Positions 20,719-32,182 of a stretch of 64,000 bases of DNA are shown here, one piece after another. This DNA is from Pegoplata infirma (Eukaryota > Arthropoda > Insecta > Diptera > Anthomyiidae), in contig OY992536.1 of the NCBI GenBank assembly GCA_963921195.1, positions 229,932,023-229,996,022 on the forward strand. Direction: 5' to 3'. Below the pieces are notes generated by a model. That model saw only the letters and a program-made list of their open reading frames with translations, was not told the origin of the DNA and searched no databases. A program made the translations under genes and the position numbers. The stretch's first letter is position 1. Every line of letters begins with the position of its first letter.

Positions 20719-22388
20719 ATGGCTTTAGTAGCAAAGCAGACAAATACCAAGACATACCCCATGGTCATTCGACAACCACGGCCCGCATATGATTTAATAT
20801 CAAAGGGACCCGCGTAATCTAATCCAGTATGAGTAAATGGGCGAGACAACGTCGTTCTTTCAGGGGGAAGAGCAGCCATTATCTGTCGACTCTGCTTCTT
20901 CTTGTACAACACGCACTTATGACAATTGCGTATGACGTGTCTAACTCGTTCAGTTAATCTTGTGACCCAAAACTCATGCCGCATTAGCCGCGTCATCAAC
21001 GAGTTTTCACCATGAACAGAATATTTATGGATATATTCGAGGTACAAAAGAGTAAAGTAACCGGAATAGGGTAATAATTTCGGAAACCTTTGCTCATAAG
21101 TAAAGGACGGTGATTGAGAAAGTCTACCATTCATACGCATGAAGCCGTTTGAATCAATAAAGGGGTTCAACGCTAACAAAGAACTAGTTCCAGTAAGCTG
21201 GGATCCCGCTCTCAAAATTGAGTATTCGGGAAAATGCGACCGTTGACAAACAACAATAAGACGTCCTTTAACAAAGTTAAGCTCATCTCTGGTTAATTCG
21301 ACAGATAAATCAGGGCGATTAGACTTATATCTTGGGTGAATGCGACGGAAAAAACGAAAGACATGAGCTAATATTCTCAACGCACGGGGCAAGTCTGAGA
21401 AACGTTTCAACACAATTTCAGTAACAGGAGAGACAATTTCTGCTTGTGCTTGCAGGTGATGAGTAGCAAGTCTCACCGGCTTCTTAGGCCACTCAGACTG
21501 TGGACCACTTAGCCACCGAGGGCCATTCCACCAAATATCACTTTCAACGAGGTCAACGGCTGATATTCCACGAGTAGCCAAATCAGCAGGATTATCTCGA
21601 GAATCAACGTGATTCCAATTATCAGTGCCAACTTTGCCCAAAATTAACGAAACTCGATTTGCAACAAAAGTAGGCCAATCGCATGGGGGTCTTTGAAGCC
21701 AAGACAGAACTATTGTTGAATCTGTCCAGTAGTAAGCTTCCGACATAGTCAATTTTAACTCTTTTCGCAGAGAGCTAACCATTTTTGCCAATAATACAGC
21801 ACCGCACAGCTCTAGCCGGGGTAACGATTCAACTTTAATCGGCGCTACCTTTGATTTTGCCGCGAGCAGATTAGTGAATATTTCACCTGATGGGGTTTGG
21901 ACTCTACTATAAAGCGTGGCTGCATATGCTTTCTCTGAAGCATCACAAAATGCATGAAGCTGGACTTCATATTGAGGGTTAAATTTAACCCAACGGGGGA
22001 TATAAATCTTTTCGATGTGAGGGTAATCATCGACAAATGCAAGCCACCTTTTTAACGTCATGGGTTTCAAACATTCGTCCCAGTCGGTTTTGTCTTTCCA
22101 AATTTGTTGCATAATGATTTTCGCAACAATAATTTTAGGTGCTAACCACCCAGCGGGGTCAAATAGCTTTGCTATTTGAGACAAGACAGCACGTTTGGTG
22201 ACGGAAGAGGAATCGGGTGTCGGGGCAGGCTTGAAAAAGAAAGAATCATTGCCAGCATTCCAACGTAAACCCAGAGTTTTAGTAGTAGAGGCATCTGATA
22301 ATTTTAAAAATTCAGAGTCTAAGAGATGTTCAGGGGGGTAAATTTTCAAGAAGACTTTGACAATTTGCGGTCCACTTTCGAAGTGCAA
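20719..22388 (-). pseudogene. BEL pol: RT end, RNase H, integrase zinc domain and core start
   Basis: Continuation of pol in a frame shifted from the upstream ORF. In order: the end of RT; a segment with WLAPKIIVAKIIMQQIW, typical of Pao pol; RNase H (AFCDASEKAYAATLYS, LPRLELCGAVLLAKM, YWTDSTIVLSWLQ); the integrase zinc domain (HEFWVTRLTERVRHV, CHKCVLYKKK); and the start of the rve core with the first catalytic Asp in HTGLDYAGPFDIK. The frame runs into the LINE tail at 20718 and stops at 20706, so the last few residues come from the LINE. In an intact element this would be one polyprotein with the ORF at 22330-25227. Confidence 0.92.
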
Positions 22389-25227
22389 AACCGGCAGAAC
22401 TCAAAAGTTCAATAAGTTGATTACGATTTCGAATAGCTTCTTCGATTGTATGTGAGCCAGCAAGGACATCGTCAACATACATTTGATCACGCAAAATTTC
22501 AGAAGCTGCTGGAAAACGAGGTTTACAATCTTCCGCTAACTTATGTAGCGTTCGTATGGCCAAGTAAGGGGCACAGTTCACGCCAAAGGTGACTGTGTTA
22601 AGTTCAAAATCTTCGACATCATCCTGGGGGCTTTTACGAAATAGAATCCGTTGAAATGAGGCCTGATCAGGGTTAATCAAAATCTGTCGATACATTTTCT
22701 CTATGTCAGCATTGAAGACGTATTGAAAAAATCGCCATCGTAGAACTAAAATGGTCAAATCCGATTGTAGCACAGGTCCAGTATGCAAAATGTTATTCAA
22801 ACTTACTCCATTAGAAGACGGGTTAGAGGCATTAAACACAACACGAAGTTTTGTGGTAGCACTGTCAGGCTTAAAAACAGCATGATGTGGCAAATAGTAA
22901 GTTGAATTAGGGGTATTTGACTTTTCCGGACTCACTTTAACCATATGATTTAAAGAAGAGTATTCCTCAATTACCTGGTCATATTGGGTTTTAATATCGG
23001 GTGTTTTCAGAAAACGAGACTCATTTCGGTAAAATTGAGAAAGTGCTATATTTCGGGACTGACCTAGTTGAAGATTTTGAGGAAATTCACGTCTAAACGG
23101 GAGAGAAACAACATATCTACCATCGTTATTACGATACGTAGTATTCTTAAAAATATCTTCACAATATTTGTCCTCGTCAGATATCTCATAAGATTTCGGT
23201 ATTTCCTCAAGCTCCCAGAAGCGAGCAATTTGTGCGTTTAAATCAATATGATTGTAGAAGGACACGACTGAACTTAATGGTTCTGGGTGGGGGCTCGTGA
23301 GTTTCCCGGTTATTATCCAACCGAAAACTGATCTCTGAGCAATCAGATCGCCGTTAGGATGTTTCTGAACGTCAGTGAGCATAATTTTAGAATAAATATC
23401 GGCACCCAATAATAAGTCCATATGCGTGCACTTCACATCAGACATTAAAATGTCTGGTAAATTTGAATCGAGAAACTTTGATAAAGAATAAGTGGGTAAA
23501 CGACCGGTAAGCTTTTCGACAACATAAGCTTCCAATTTCAATTCAAAGTTTGGATCTTCAGAAGAACAAAGAGAAATTACACATACCTTAGTGGACTTAG
23601 CTGCTACCGCACCATTCAAACCCACAATTTCAGTCGAAGGAGCAGAAAAAGTAGGCAACGAAAGTTTTCTTTGTAGTTTACGAGAAATAAACGAAGCCTG
23701 TGACGCAGGGTCGATCAAAGCTCTAGCCGAAAACCTAATTTCATCACTGCACACATCTACGACTGTAGTTCCTAACAAAACTGTAGAGTAGGGGGTGGAC
23801 TGTAATCGGGTAGCAAATGTTTGTAGAGAACTAGCAGCAGAAGTAGAAGCAGTGGCTGCAGGAGTAGAGGCAGGAGTAGTAGCAGGGGCAGCGGCAGCGG
23901 CAGCAGCAGCAGAGGTGGAGGGCTTCTCATTAACAACTTGTTGTTGATCACCGGCCTTAGTATGACCTGAAGGGGGGTTAGTATTTCCCTTATCTGTAGA
24001 GGCGGAACTTACACTCCGATTATTGTGGAAAGATGATTGCGAGCGGTGTAGTAATGAGTGATGTTTCCGTTTACAAACGTAACAAACATTCGTGCTCTGA
24101 CACTTCCGCAATTCATGTGAGGTAGCCAAACAATTTTCACAATACTTATTACGCTTAACGACATCATAACGATCACTTACTGACATTCTGAGAAAAACTG
24201 AGCACAGTCTAAGGGGGTGACTTTCAGGACAGAGAACACATTTCTTCTTAGAAATGTTCGGGGTCACCGTAGTACCAAAACTTTTACATTTCCTCCCCAC
24301 GTTAGACTGTGCTTTTGAACCAGAGTTTCGATTACTATTCAAAACTTTTGGGACATGAGTTTCCCTAATATCCGAAATCGATTCAAGGGTCTGGTATCGA
24401 GAGTTTAAGAACTTGTCCATAGACTCCCATTTAGGAAAATCAGAATTAGAGTCCTGGGCTTGTTCCCATAGTCCGTGAGTGACTTCAGGTAAACGAGTAA
24501 GCGCTATGTAAACAAATATTATATCCCAATCGCACGTCTTAATTCCCAATAACGACAAGTTAATTATACAATCATTAATAGTCTGCTGTAAGCTCTTAAT
24601 AGTGGGACCAGACTCTTTTTCAATCGGCGAAATATTAAATAGGGCCTTGAGTTGAGCAAATGCAAGAATACGTTTATTCTCATATCGATCAGAGAGATTT
24701 TTCCAGGCAAGTTCAAACCCTTCATTAGTGAGCGGACAAGTCCGAATAATATCGCGTGCCTCACCTTGGGTTTTCTGCAGCAAATAGTACATTTTTTGAA
24801 CATTACTTATAGTCATGTTCGATTTGTACAATGCCGTGAACATGTCTCTAAAGGTGGGCCAAGATGCATAATCACCAGAGAACATGTCAGTATCGCAAGG
24901 GGGAAGATGAATTGGAATCGAAGAACTAGATTGCGAAACTTTTCTATTCAATTGTTCGACTAGATTATCAATCGAAGAAATAGTTTTGAAATATGTTGTG
25001 TACCCCGCTAAGAATTTTGCCTTAACTTCGGATACTAGCGTAGCCACGTCCCCGCTATCCATTAAATCTTCATAACAATCGCGAAAAACTTCCCATAACC
25101 GGGTCATTTCCTGTCGATGGGTGTTCAATGAGTGGACCGAATGATCCTCAGCCTTAATGCTGCCAACAAATGCCTGGAATTCGACAAGCCGGTCACCGCA
25201 TTTAATTAAAGATTTAATTGAAGCCAT
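22330..25227 (-). CDS. BEL gag, protease and most of reverse transcriptase (965 aa)
   Basis: Starts at an ATG 64 bases below the fold-back block. Gag: N-terminal coiled region, then a DUF1759-like segment (FSGDYASWPTFRDMF, residues about 112-200). Zinc knuckles are at about 329-392 (CVLCPESHPLRLC, CENCLATSHELRKC, CYVCKRKHHSLLH). A Ser/Ala/Thr-rich linker with an eight-Ala run follows (about 440). Protease of the DUF1758 type has ALIDPASQASFISR near 500-510. RT spans about 760-965 with TKLRVVFNAS, LNNILHTGP and catalytic YVDD at about 917-920. The frame ends early at 22330 because a C run is six instead of five bases long; the frame of the next ORF continues the RT. Confidence 0.93.
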   Translation of the reverse strand: MASIKSLIKCGDRLVEFQAFVGSIKAEDHSVHSLNTHRQEMTRLWEVFRDCYEDLMDSGDVATLVSEVKAKFLAGYTTYFKTISSIDNLVEQLNRKVSQSSSSIPIHLPPCDTDMFSGDYASWPTFRDMFTALYKSNMTISNVQKMYYLLQKTQGEARDIIRTCPLTNEGFELAWKNLSDRYENKRILAFAQLKALFNISPIEKESGPTIKSLQQTINDCIINLSLLGIKTCDWDIIFVYIALTRLPEVTHGLWEQAQDSNSDFPKWESMDKFLNSRYQTLESISDIRETHVPKVLNSNRNSGSKAQSNVGRKCKSFGTTVTPNISKKKCVLCPESHPLRLCSVFLRMSVSDRYDVVKRNKYCENCLATSHELRKCQSTNVCYVCKRKHHSLLHRSQSSFHNNRSVSSASTDKGNTNPPSGHTKAGDQQQVVNEKPSTSAAAAAAAAPATTPASTPAATASTSAASSLQTFATRLQSTPYSTVLLGTTVVDVCSDEIRFSARALIDPASQASFISRKLQRKLSLPTFSAPSTEIVGLNGAVAAKSTKVCVISLCSSEDPNFELKLEAYVVEKLTGRLPTYSLSKFLDSNLPDILMSDVKCTHMDLLLGADIYSKIMLTDVQKHPNGDLIAQRSVFGWIITGKLTSPHPEPLSSVVSFYNHIDLNAQIARFWELEEIPKSYEISDEDKYCEDIFKNTTYRNNDGRYVVSLPFRREFPQNLQLGQSRNIALSQFYRNESRFLKTPDIKTQYDQVIEEYSSLNHMVKVSPEKSNTPNSTYYLPHHAVFKPDSATTKLRVVFNASNPSSNGVSLNNILHTGPVLQSDLTILVLRWRFFQYVFNADIEKMYRQILINPDQASFQRILFRKSPQDDVEDFELNTVTFGVNCAPYLAIRTLHKLAEDCKPRFPAASEILRDQMYVDDVLAGSHTIEEAIRNRNQLIELLSSAGFALRKWTANCQSLLENLPP
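22333..22338 (-). other. Frameshift in a C6 homopolymer inside pol
   Basis: On the minus strand the codons for L-P-P run into a TGA because six C occur where five would keep the frame; the other frame resumes with P-E-H-L-L. A one-base slip at a homopolymer is the simplest reading; a sequencing error is possible. Confidence 0.85.
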
Positions 25228-25291
25228 TTTTCCACGAATTAATCGAATAAATTTCTCAAAGAATTAAATAAACAACGATAAAATCGACAAA
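25228..25291 (-). other. BEL leader, gag-proximal part
   Basis: Short AT-rich leader between the fold-back block and the gag ATG. It is contiguous with 29755-30488 if the block is an insertion. Confidence 0.55.
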
Positions 25292-28200
25292 TGAACCGAT
25301 TATTATGAAAGTGAGGTAAGTCCACATGGTTTCAAAACGAGATATTGAAGGGTTTGCGTTTTTAAGTCCTTAAAAATCTGGGTACTTTATATTGATTAAA
25401 TTTTAATCTAGGTGTTATCTCAGGTACCTAAATTTACTTATTGAGTATTATTTTGTTAAGATTTAATTAAACCCGCCATTTCTCACTATATAAAAGGGAC
25501 TTATTTTTTAAATTAACTTTTTATAGCTTTTAAAAATTAAATTTTTATAGCTGATAAGGTATATCGGTAGTGTTTTAACACTTAAATCGCCCTATAGTTT
25601 GATCATAAACTAAATTTGTTACAGAACTTTGAGATGAGCTAAAAAAATTTTACTAGTAAACGATTTATCAAAAATGTTAATTTTGAAAGTGAGGCTAGTC
25701 CACACAAAATTTTTTTGTAGTGTTAAAAATAACCTAATAATCGCTGATAGAGTAAAACATTGATGATTTTTATTCTTTAATAACTCCATAATTTAATCCT
25801 TAACTAACTTTAATACAAAATTCTGAGATGTTCTGAACAAAATTTTACTAGTAAACGATTTATGAAAAATGTTAATTTTGAAAGTGGTGTTAGTCCACAT
25901 TTTTTTTGTAGTGTTAAAAACAACCTTATAATCGCTGATAGAGTAAAACATTGATGATTTTTATTCTTAAATAACTCCATAATTTAATCCTAAACTAACT
26001 TTGTTACAGAATTCAGAGATGAGCTAAACAAAATTTTACTAGTTAACGATTTATCAAAACCATTAATTTTGAAAGTGGTGTTAGTCCACATTTTTTTTGT
26101 AATGTATAAAATAACCTTTATATCTCTGACAAAGAATATCCTTAGCGTTTTTAACTCTAAAATAGCACTATTGCTTAGTCCTAAACTAATTTTGTTACAG
26201 AATTGTAAGATGAGCTAAAAAAATTTTTACTAGTAAACGATTTATCAAAAATGTTAATTTTGAAAGTGAGGCTAGTCCACACAAAATATTTTTGTAGTGT
26301 TAAAAATAACCTAATAATCGCTAAAAGAGTAAAACATTGATGATTTTTATTCTTTAATAACTCCATAATTTAATCCTTAACTAACTTTAATACAAAATTC
26401 TGAGATGTTCTGAACAAAATTTTACTAGTAAACGATTTATGAAAAATGTTAATTTTGAAAGTGGTGTTAGTCCACATTTTTTTTTTGTAGTGTTAAAAAT
26501 AACCTTATAATCGCTGATAGAGTAAAACTTTGATGATTTTTATTCTTAAATAACTCCATAATTTAATCCTAAACTAACTTTGGTACAGAATTCTGAGATG
26601 AGCTAAACAAAATTTTACTAGTTAACGATTTATGAAAAATGTTAATTTTGAAAGTGGTGTTAGTCCACATTTTTTTTGTAGTGTTAAAAACAACCTTATA
26701 ATCGCTGATAGAGTAAAACATTGATGATTTTTATTCTTAAATAACTCCATAATTTAATCCTAAACTAACTTTGGTACAGAATTCTGAGATGAGCTAAACA
26801 AAATTTTACTAGTTAACGATTTATGAAAAATGTTAATTTTGAAAGTGGTGTTAGTCCACATTTTTTTTGTAATGTATAAAATAACCTTTATATCTCTGAC
26901 AAAGAATATCCTTAGCGTTTTTAACTCTAAAATAGCCCTATTGCTTAGTCCTAAACTAATTTTGTTACAGAATTGTAAGATGAGCTAAAAAAAATTTTAC
27001 TAGTAAACGATTTATCAAAAATGTTAATTTTGAAAGTGAGGCTAGTCCACACAAAATATTTTTGTAGTGTTAAAAATAACCTAATAATCGCTGAAAGAGT
27101 AAAACATTGATGATTTTTATTCTTTAATAACTCCATAATTTAATCCTAAACTAACTTTGGTACAGAATTCTGAGATGAGCTAAACAAAATTTTACTAGTT
27201 AACGATTTATGAAAAATGTTAATTTTGAAAGTGGTGTTAGTCCACATTTTTTTTGTAATGTATAAAATAACCTTTATATCTCTGACAAAGAATATCCTTA
27301 GCGTTTTTAACTCTAAAATAGCCCTATTGCTTAGTCCTAAACTAATTTTGTTACAGAATTGTAAGATGAGCTAAAAAAAATTTTACTAGTAAACGATTTA
27401 TCAAAAATGTTAATTTTGAAAGTGAGGCTAGTCCACACAAAATTTTTTTTTAGTGTTAAAAATAACCTAATAATCGCTGATAGAGTAAAACATTGATGAT
27501 TTTTATTCTTTAATAACTCCATAATTTAATCCTAAACTTACTTTGTTTCAGAATTCTGAGATGTTCTGAACAAAATTTTACTAGTAAACCTCCCCAGCAA
27601 AATTTTCTGTTCCAAATAATCGGATCCAGAAAGCATCAAATTACCCTGCAACCGATTCTACTTAACATTCCAGAATCAATGATTTTTGTTTGAAATTGTC
27701 CCGAAAGCAATCGTTTTTTAGAGCAAGTAGTTTTTTTGAAAAATAATTTTACATAGAAAATTTTGTTGTGGTTACCGTAGAATAAATTCAAGAATCTATT
27801 GAACCAGTAATTTGTTCCAAAAAATTTTCCTGGGTCACTTTCAAAATTAAAATTTTTGATAAATCGTTTACTAGTAAAATTTTGTTCAGAACATCTCAGA
27901 ATTCTGAAACAAAGTAAGTTTAGGATTAAATTATGGAGTTATTTAAGAATAAAAATCAACAATGTTTTACTCTTTCAGCGATTATTAGGTTATTTTTAGC
28001 ACTACAAAAATTTTGTGTGGACTAGCCTCACTTTCAAAATTAACATTTTTGATAAATCGTTTACCAGTAAAACTTTGTTTAGCTCATCTCACAATTCCGT
28101 AGCAAGGATAGTTAAAGTTTAAATTATAGGACTATTTAAGAATTAAATCACTACGTATATACTATATCAGCGATAAAAATATTATTTTATGCACTACAAG

Positions 28201-29754
28201 AAAATTGTGGACTAACCCCACTTTCAAAATTAATGTTTTTGATAAATCGTTAACTAGTAAAATTTAGTTTAGCTCATCTCAGAATTCTGTACCAAAGTTA
28301 GTTTAGAATTAAATTATGGAGTTATTTAAGAATAAAAATCATCAATGTTTTACTCTATCAGCGATTATAAGGTTATTTTTAACACTACAAAAAAAATGTG
28401 GACTAACACCACTTTCAAAATTAACATTTTTCATAAATCGTTTACTAGTAAAATTTTGTTCAGAACATCTCAGAATTTTGTATTAAAGTTAGTTAAGGAT
28501 TAAATTATGGAGTTATTAAAGAATAAAAATCATCAATGTTTTACTCTATCAGCGATTATTAGGTTATTTTTAACACTACAAAAAAATTTTGTGTGGACTA
28601 GCCTCACTTTCAAAATTAACATTTTTGATAAATCGTTTACTAGTAAAATTTTTTTTAGCTCATCTTACAATTCTGTAACACAATTAGTTTAGGACTAAGC
28701 AATAGGGCTATTTTAGAGTTAAAAACGCTAAGGATATTCTTTGTCAGAGATATAAAGGTTATTTTATACATTACAAAAAAAATGTGGACTAACACCACTT
28801 TCAAAATTAACATTTTTGATAAATCGTTAACTAGTAAAATTTTGTTTAGCTCATCTCAGAATTCTGTACCAAAGTTAGTTTAGGATTAAATTATGGAGTT
28901 ATTTAAGAATAAAAATCATCAATGTTTTACTCTATCAGCGATTATAAGGTTATTTTTAACACTACAAAAAAAATGTGGACTAACACCACTTTCAAAATTA
29001 ACATTTTTCATAAATCGTTTACTAGTAAAATTTTGTTCAGAACATCTCAGAATTTTGTATTAAAGTTAGTTAAGGATTAAATTATGGAGTTATTAAAGAA
29101 TAAAAATCATCAATGTTTTACTCTTTCAGCGATTATTAGGTTATTTTTAACACTACAAAAATATTTTGTGTGGACTAGCCTCACTTTCAAAATTAACATT
29201 TTTGATAAATCGTTTACTAGTAAAATTTTTTTTAGCTCATCTTACAATTCTGTAACAAAATTAGTTTAGGACTAAGCAATAGGGCTATTTTAGATTTAAA
29301 AACGCTACGGATATTCTTTATCAGAGATATAAAGGTTATTTTATGCATTACAAAAAAAATGTGGACTAACACCACTTTCAAAATTAATCTTTTTGATAAA
29401 TCGTTAACTAGTAAAATTTTGTTCAGCTCATCTCAGAATTCTGAAGAAAAGTAGTTAAGGATTTAACTATAGAGTTATTTAATAGTAAAAAACACCAAAG
29501 TGTTATTCAATCAGCAATTATTTGGTTATTTTTAACGCTGCAAAAAAATTGTGGACTAACCTCACTTTCAAAATTAACGTTTTTGAGAAATCGTTAACTA
29601 GCAAAACTTCTCTCATAAAATTCTCAGACGTTTTTAAAGTTTTCTTTGAACTTTTTTTTTTAATCGAAAGATACCATTAAACTGTATCCAAATCTATCGT
29701 TAACTAAGTTTTTTTGAAAATGTGACTTACCCCACTATCATAATAAATGGTTCA
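25292..29754. mobile_element. Fold-back element: two inverted arrays of about 192-bp repeats
   Basis: Left arm (25292-27592): about 11-12 direct copies, with GAAAGTG recurring at 25307, 25685, 25880, 26071, 26262, 26457, 26650, 26841, 27032, 27227 and 27418, a spacing of 191-195. Right arm (27835-29754): about ten copies in the opposite orientation. Outer ends pair TGAACCGATTATTATGAAAG with the complement of the right end, TGAACCATTTATTATGATAG. Two alternating unit types (191 and 195 bp) are visible. It carries no transposase. The layout resembles Foldback/Galileo-type elements, whose inverted repeats are made of tandem units. No clear target duplication. Small repeated 61-aa ORFs are by-products of the repeat. 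Confidence 0.85.
27593..27834. mobile_element. MITE-like centre of the fold-back element
   Basis: The 242-bp spacer between the two arms has its own inverted ends: CCCAGCAAAATTTTCTG at the left, and the complement of the right end reads CCCAGGAAAATTTTTTGG. Similar ends (CCCAGCAAAACTT) bound the element at 38183-38920, so this may be a small MITE that landed at the centre. Confidence 0.6.
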
Positions 29755-30488
29755 AATAGGGAATTTGATTCAAATGATTTAAAAAAAAACAATGAAATTT
29801 CAGTAAAAACTGATTCAAAATGATTTTATTTTCCAAAAAGTGATTCCAAATAAGCTGTTTCATACAAGAATTAGTGTTTCTTGTATCAACTAATATTAAA
29901 TTTAATAAAAATATATAAATTTATAGGGTGTGAAAGAATAAATAAATTATAGCAGGCTAAAATCTCGAAATTCTTCTTAAATTTTACCTATAAGAACAAA
30001 TTACAACAAAAAAAAATTGTTTTATATAAATATAAGCATAAAAAATACCAAAAGTGGGGATTTATAGGGGATTTTTCGTGTTCGCGTTGCCAACTACAAA
30101 TTCTGTTATCAAATGTGTGACAACTTCACGCTTGTAAAAAATGTTCGATTTGCAAACAGCAAACAAACAGCAACAACACAGTATATTGTAAATATGTATG
30201 TATGTACGTGTGTATACTGTGTTAATGGTAATTTTATTTTCCTTTAGTTTATTCTTTCACTTTATCACTTTATATGTCACAAAAAATCATTCAATGTACG
30301 TACCTTTTTTATGCAGGGGGATTTATTTACCAGGTTAAATAAAAGGAAACAAACAATAGATAATTAAAAACGGGGGATATAATTATCTTCGGGTTAGTGC
30401 CAAGATGGTGGTACCAATAAAGCGATCTAAAAAGAGATGCTTGTTTAAATATTTTATTTCGGGGTTTATCCGGTACGATTGGACCAAA
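29755..30488 (-). other. BEL leader, LTR-proximal part
   Basis: AT-rich 730 bp downstream of the 5' LTR on the minus strand, with no ORF of interest. Bases 30468-30486 form the candidate primer-binding site: TGGTCCAATCGTACCGG starts two bases after the LTR, as expected for a tRNA ending in CCA. I could not assign the tRNA. Confidence 0.65.
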
Positions 30489-30748
30489 TGTTGGGGGGGA
30501 TGTGGGTAAAAATTGAAATAAAATATTTATCACAAACAAATGAAAATAAAAACAACGGGTATTAGTTTTGTAATCAAAAATATTTGAGCGCTTTATTAAA
30601 AACGTACCTTCGGGTGTTCGGGTTCTTGATATTATATTTCTTTTCTATTTCTTTTGACATTTCATATGTTTAGTACAAATTCATAGTTGAGTATAAAAAG
30701 GTATAAAACTTAAAACTACGCTTAACATTAGGGTGACCAGCGTAGACA
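30489..30748 (-). repeat. 5' LTR of the BEL element
   Basis: Same 260 bp as the LTR at 16524-16783 with no difference seen. It would hold the promoter for the minus-strand transcript. Confidence 0.95.
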
Positions 30749-31510
30749 AAAAATGTCTCAGAATCTGAGAAATTTTTTTATATAGAAAAATGTCTCAGAA
30801 TCTGAGAAATTTTTTTATATAGAAAAATCTCTTAGAATCTGAGAAATATCTCAGAATCTGAGAAATTTTTTTTATATAGAAAAATGTCTCAGAATCTGAG
30901 ATTTTTTTTTTAATAGAAAAATGTCTTAGAATCTGAGAAATTTTTTTATATAGAAAAATGTCTCAGAATCTGAGAAATTTTTTTATATAGAAAATTGTCT
31001 CAGAATCTAAGAAATTTTTTTATATAGAAAAATGTCTCAGAATCTGAGAAATTTTTTTATATAGAAAAATTTTTTTATAGAAAAATGTCTCAGAATCTTA
31101 GAAATTTTTTTATATAGAAAAATGTCTCAGAATCTGACAAATTTTTTTATATAGAAAAATGTCTCGGAATCTGAGAAATTTTTTTATATAGAAAAATGTC
31201 TCAGAATCTTAGAAATTTTTTTATATAGAAAAATGTCTCAGAATATGAGAAATTTTTTTATATAGAAAAATGTCTCAGAATCTGAGAAATATATAGAAAA
31301 ATGTTTCAGAATCTGAGAAATTTTTTTATATAGAAAAATGTCTCAGAATCTGAGAAATTTTTTTATATAGAAAAATGTCTCAGAATCTGACATTTTTTTT
31401 TATATAGAAAAATGTCTCAGAACCTGAGAAATTTTTTATATAGAAAAATGTCTCAGAATCTGAGAAATTTTTTTGAGTAGAAAAATGTTACAGAATCTGA
31501 GAGATTTTAT
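30749..31510. repeat. Satellite of about 37-bp units, right half
   Basis: About 20 more copies of the unit seen at 15812-16523, including TCTCAGAATCTGAGA and TTTTTTTATATAG. Two places (around 30845 and 31290) show partial-unit deletions. Confidence 0.95.
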
Positions 31511-32182
31511 AAAATTCATCATATGTATTTTCATATTTTATTACATTTCTATTAATATATCTTTGTATATTATTTTTAAAGACCACCACATATGATCTTT
31601 TGACAGTGCTGTCATAATTTTAACACCATTTAAAACAATTTTTCCTTTCAATTTACTTATGGTTGTAAAAACATAAAATTTAATATAGTTGTATTTTAAC
31701 AATGATGTATCTATCCCAACCATCCATCCATCCATCAGTCAGTCCTCATTATTGATCTTTCCATGTCTTAAAAATATATTTATGATTGCTATGAGATGAT
31801 GCTGGTTGTAAAAAACGCGTATGTTAAGTTTTTTTTTTTTTTAGTTTAAGTATTTATTGCTGTGGTTTTACGGTGGACGATTTTATGACCCGTTTACTAA
31901 AATTCTTCCTTTATAACACTATATTAAATTTGATGAATTTACATGAATTTCTAACCCGGTCATAAAAATGAAAAACGAAATTGTAAAATTTATCGCTTTA
32001 TCCGGCTAAAAGCTAAATAAAAGTTATGCTTCTATTTTTAGGTGCTATTTTTAATAAAACAAAAAGTGCTGTTAATAGCAAGAAGTAAGTAATGAAGTAC
32101 ACTCTAAAAAACGCATGTAAACTTACTATTATAAATTGGGTAAATTTTTGTTGAATAGCACACATTATGTGTTAATATAAAC
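31511..32182. other. AT-rich non-coding DNA
   Basis: Contains a short atcc repeat near 31723. No coding support. Confidence 0.45.

Larger units (their letters stand above)
16524..30748 (-). mobile_element. BEL/Pao LTR retrotransposon with two nested insertions
   Basis: A complete element on the minus strand: 260-bp LTRs at both ends, TG...CA termini, a candidate primer-binding site, polypurine tract, gag-protease-RT-RNase H-integrase, and an extra 3' ORF. It is flanked by AAAAA on both sides (16519-16523, 30749-30753) and the empty site reads as an uninterrupted satellite unit, so the boundaries are firm. The LTRs show no difference by eye, implying recent insertion. The 14.2 kb includes a 2.25-kb LINE and a 4.46-kb fold-back block; removing both leaves about 7.5 kb, normal for the family. 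Pol is broken by the LINE and by a one-base C-run change, so this copy cannot make a full polyprotein. Confidence 0.95.

Noticed and set aside
26181..29269. Five near-identical 61-aa ORFs (26181, 26951, 27337 minus; 28507, 29084 plus)
   Set aside because: They are the same frame through the 192-bp repeat of the fold-back block. Identity follows from the DNA repeat and there is no sign of protein constraint.
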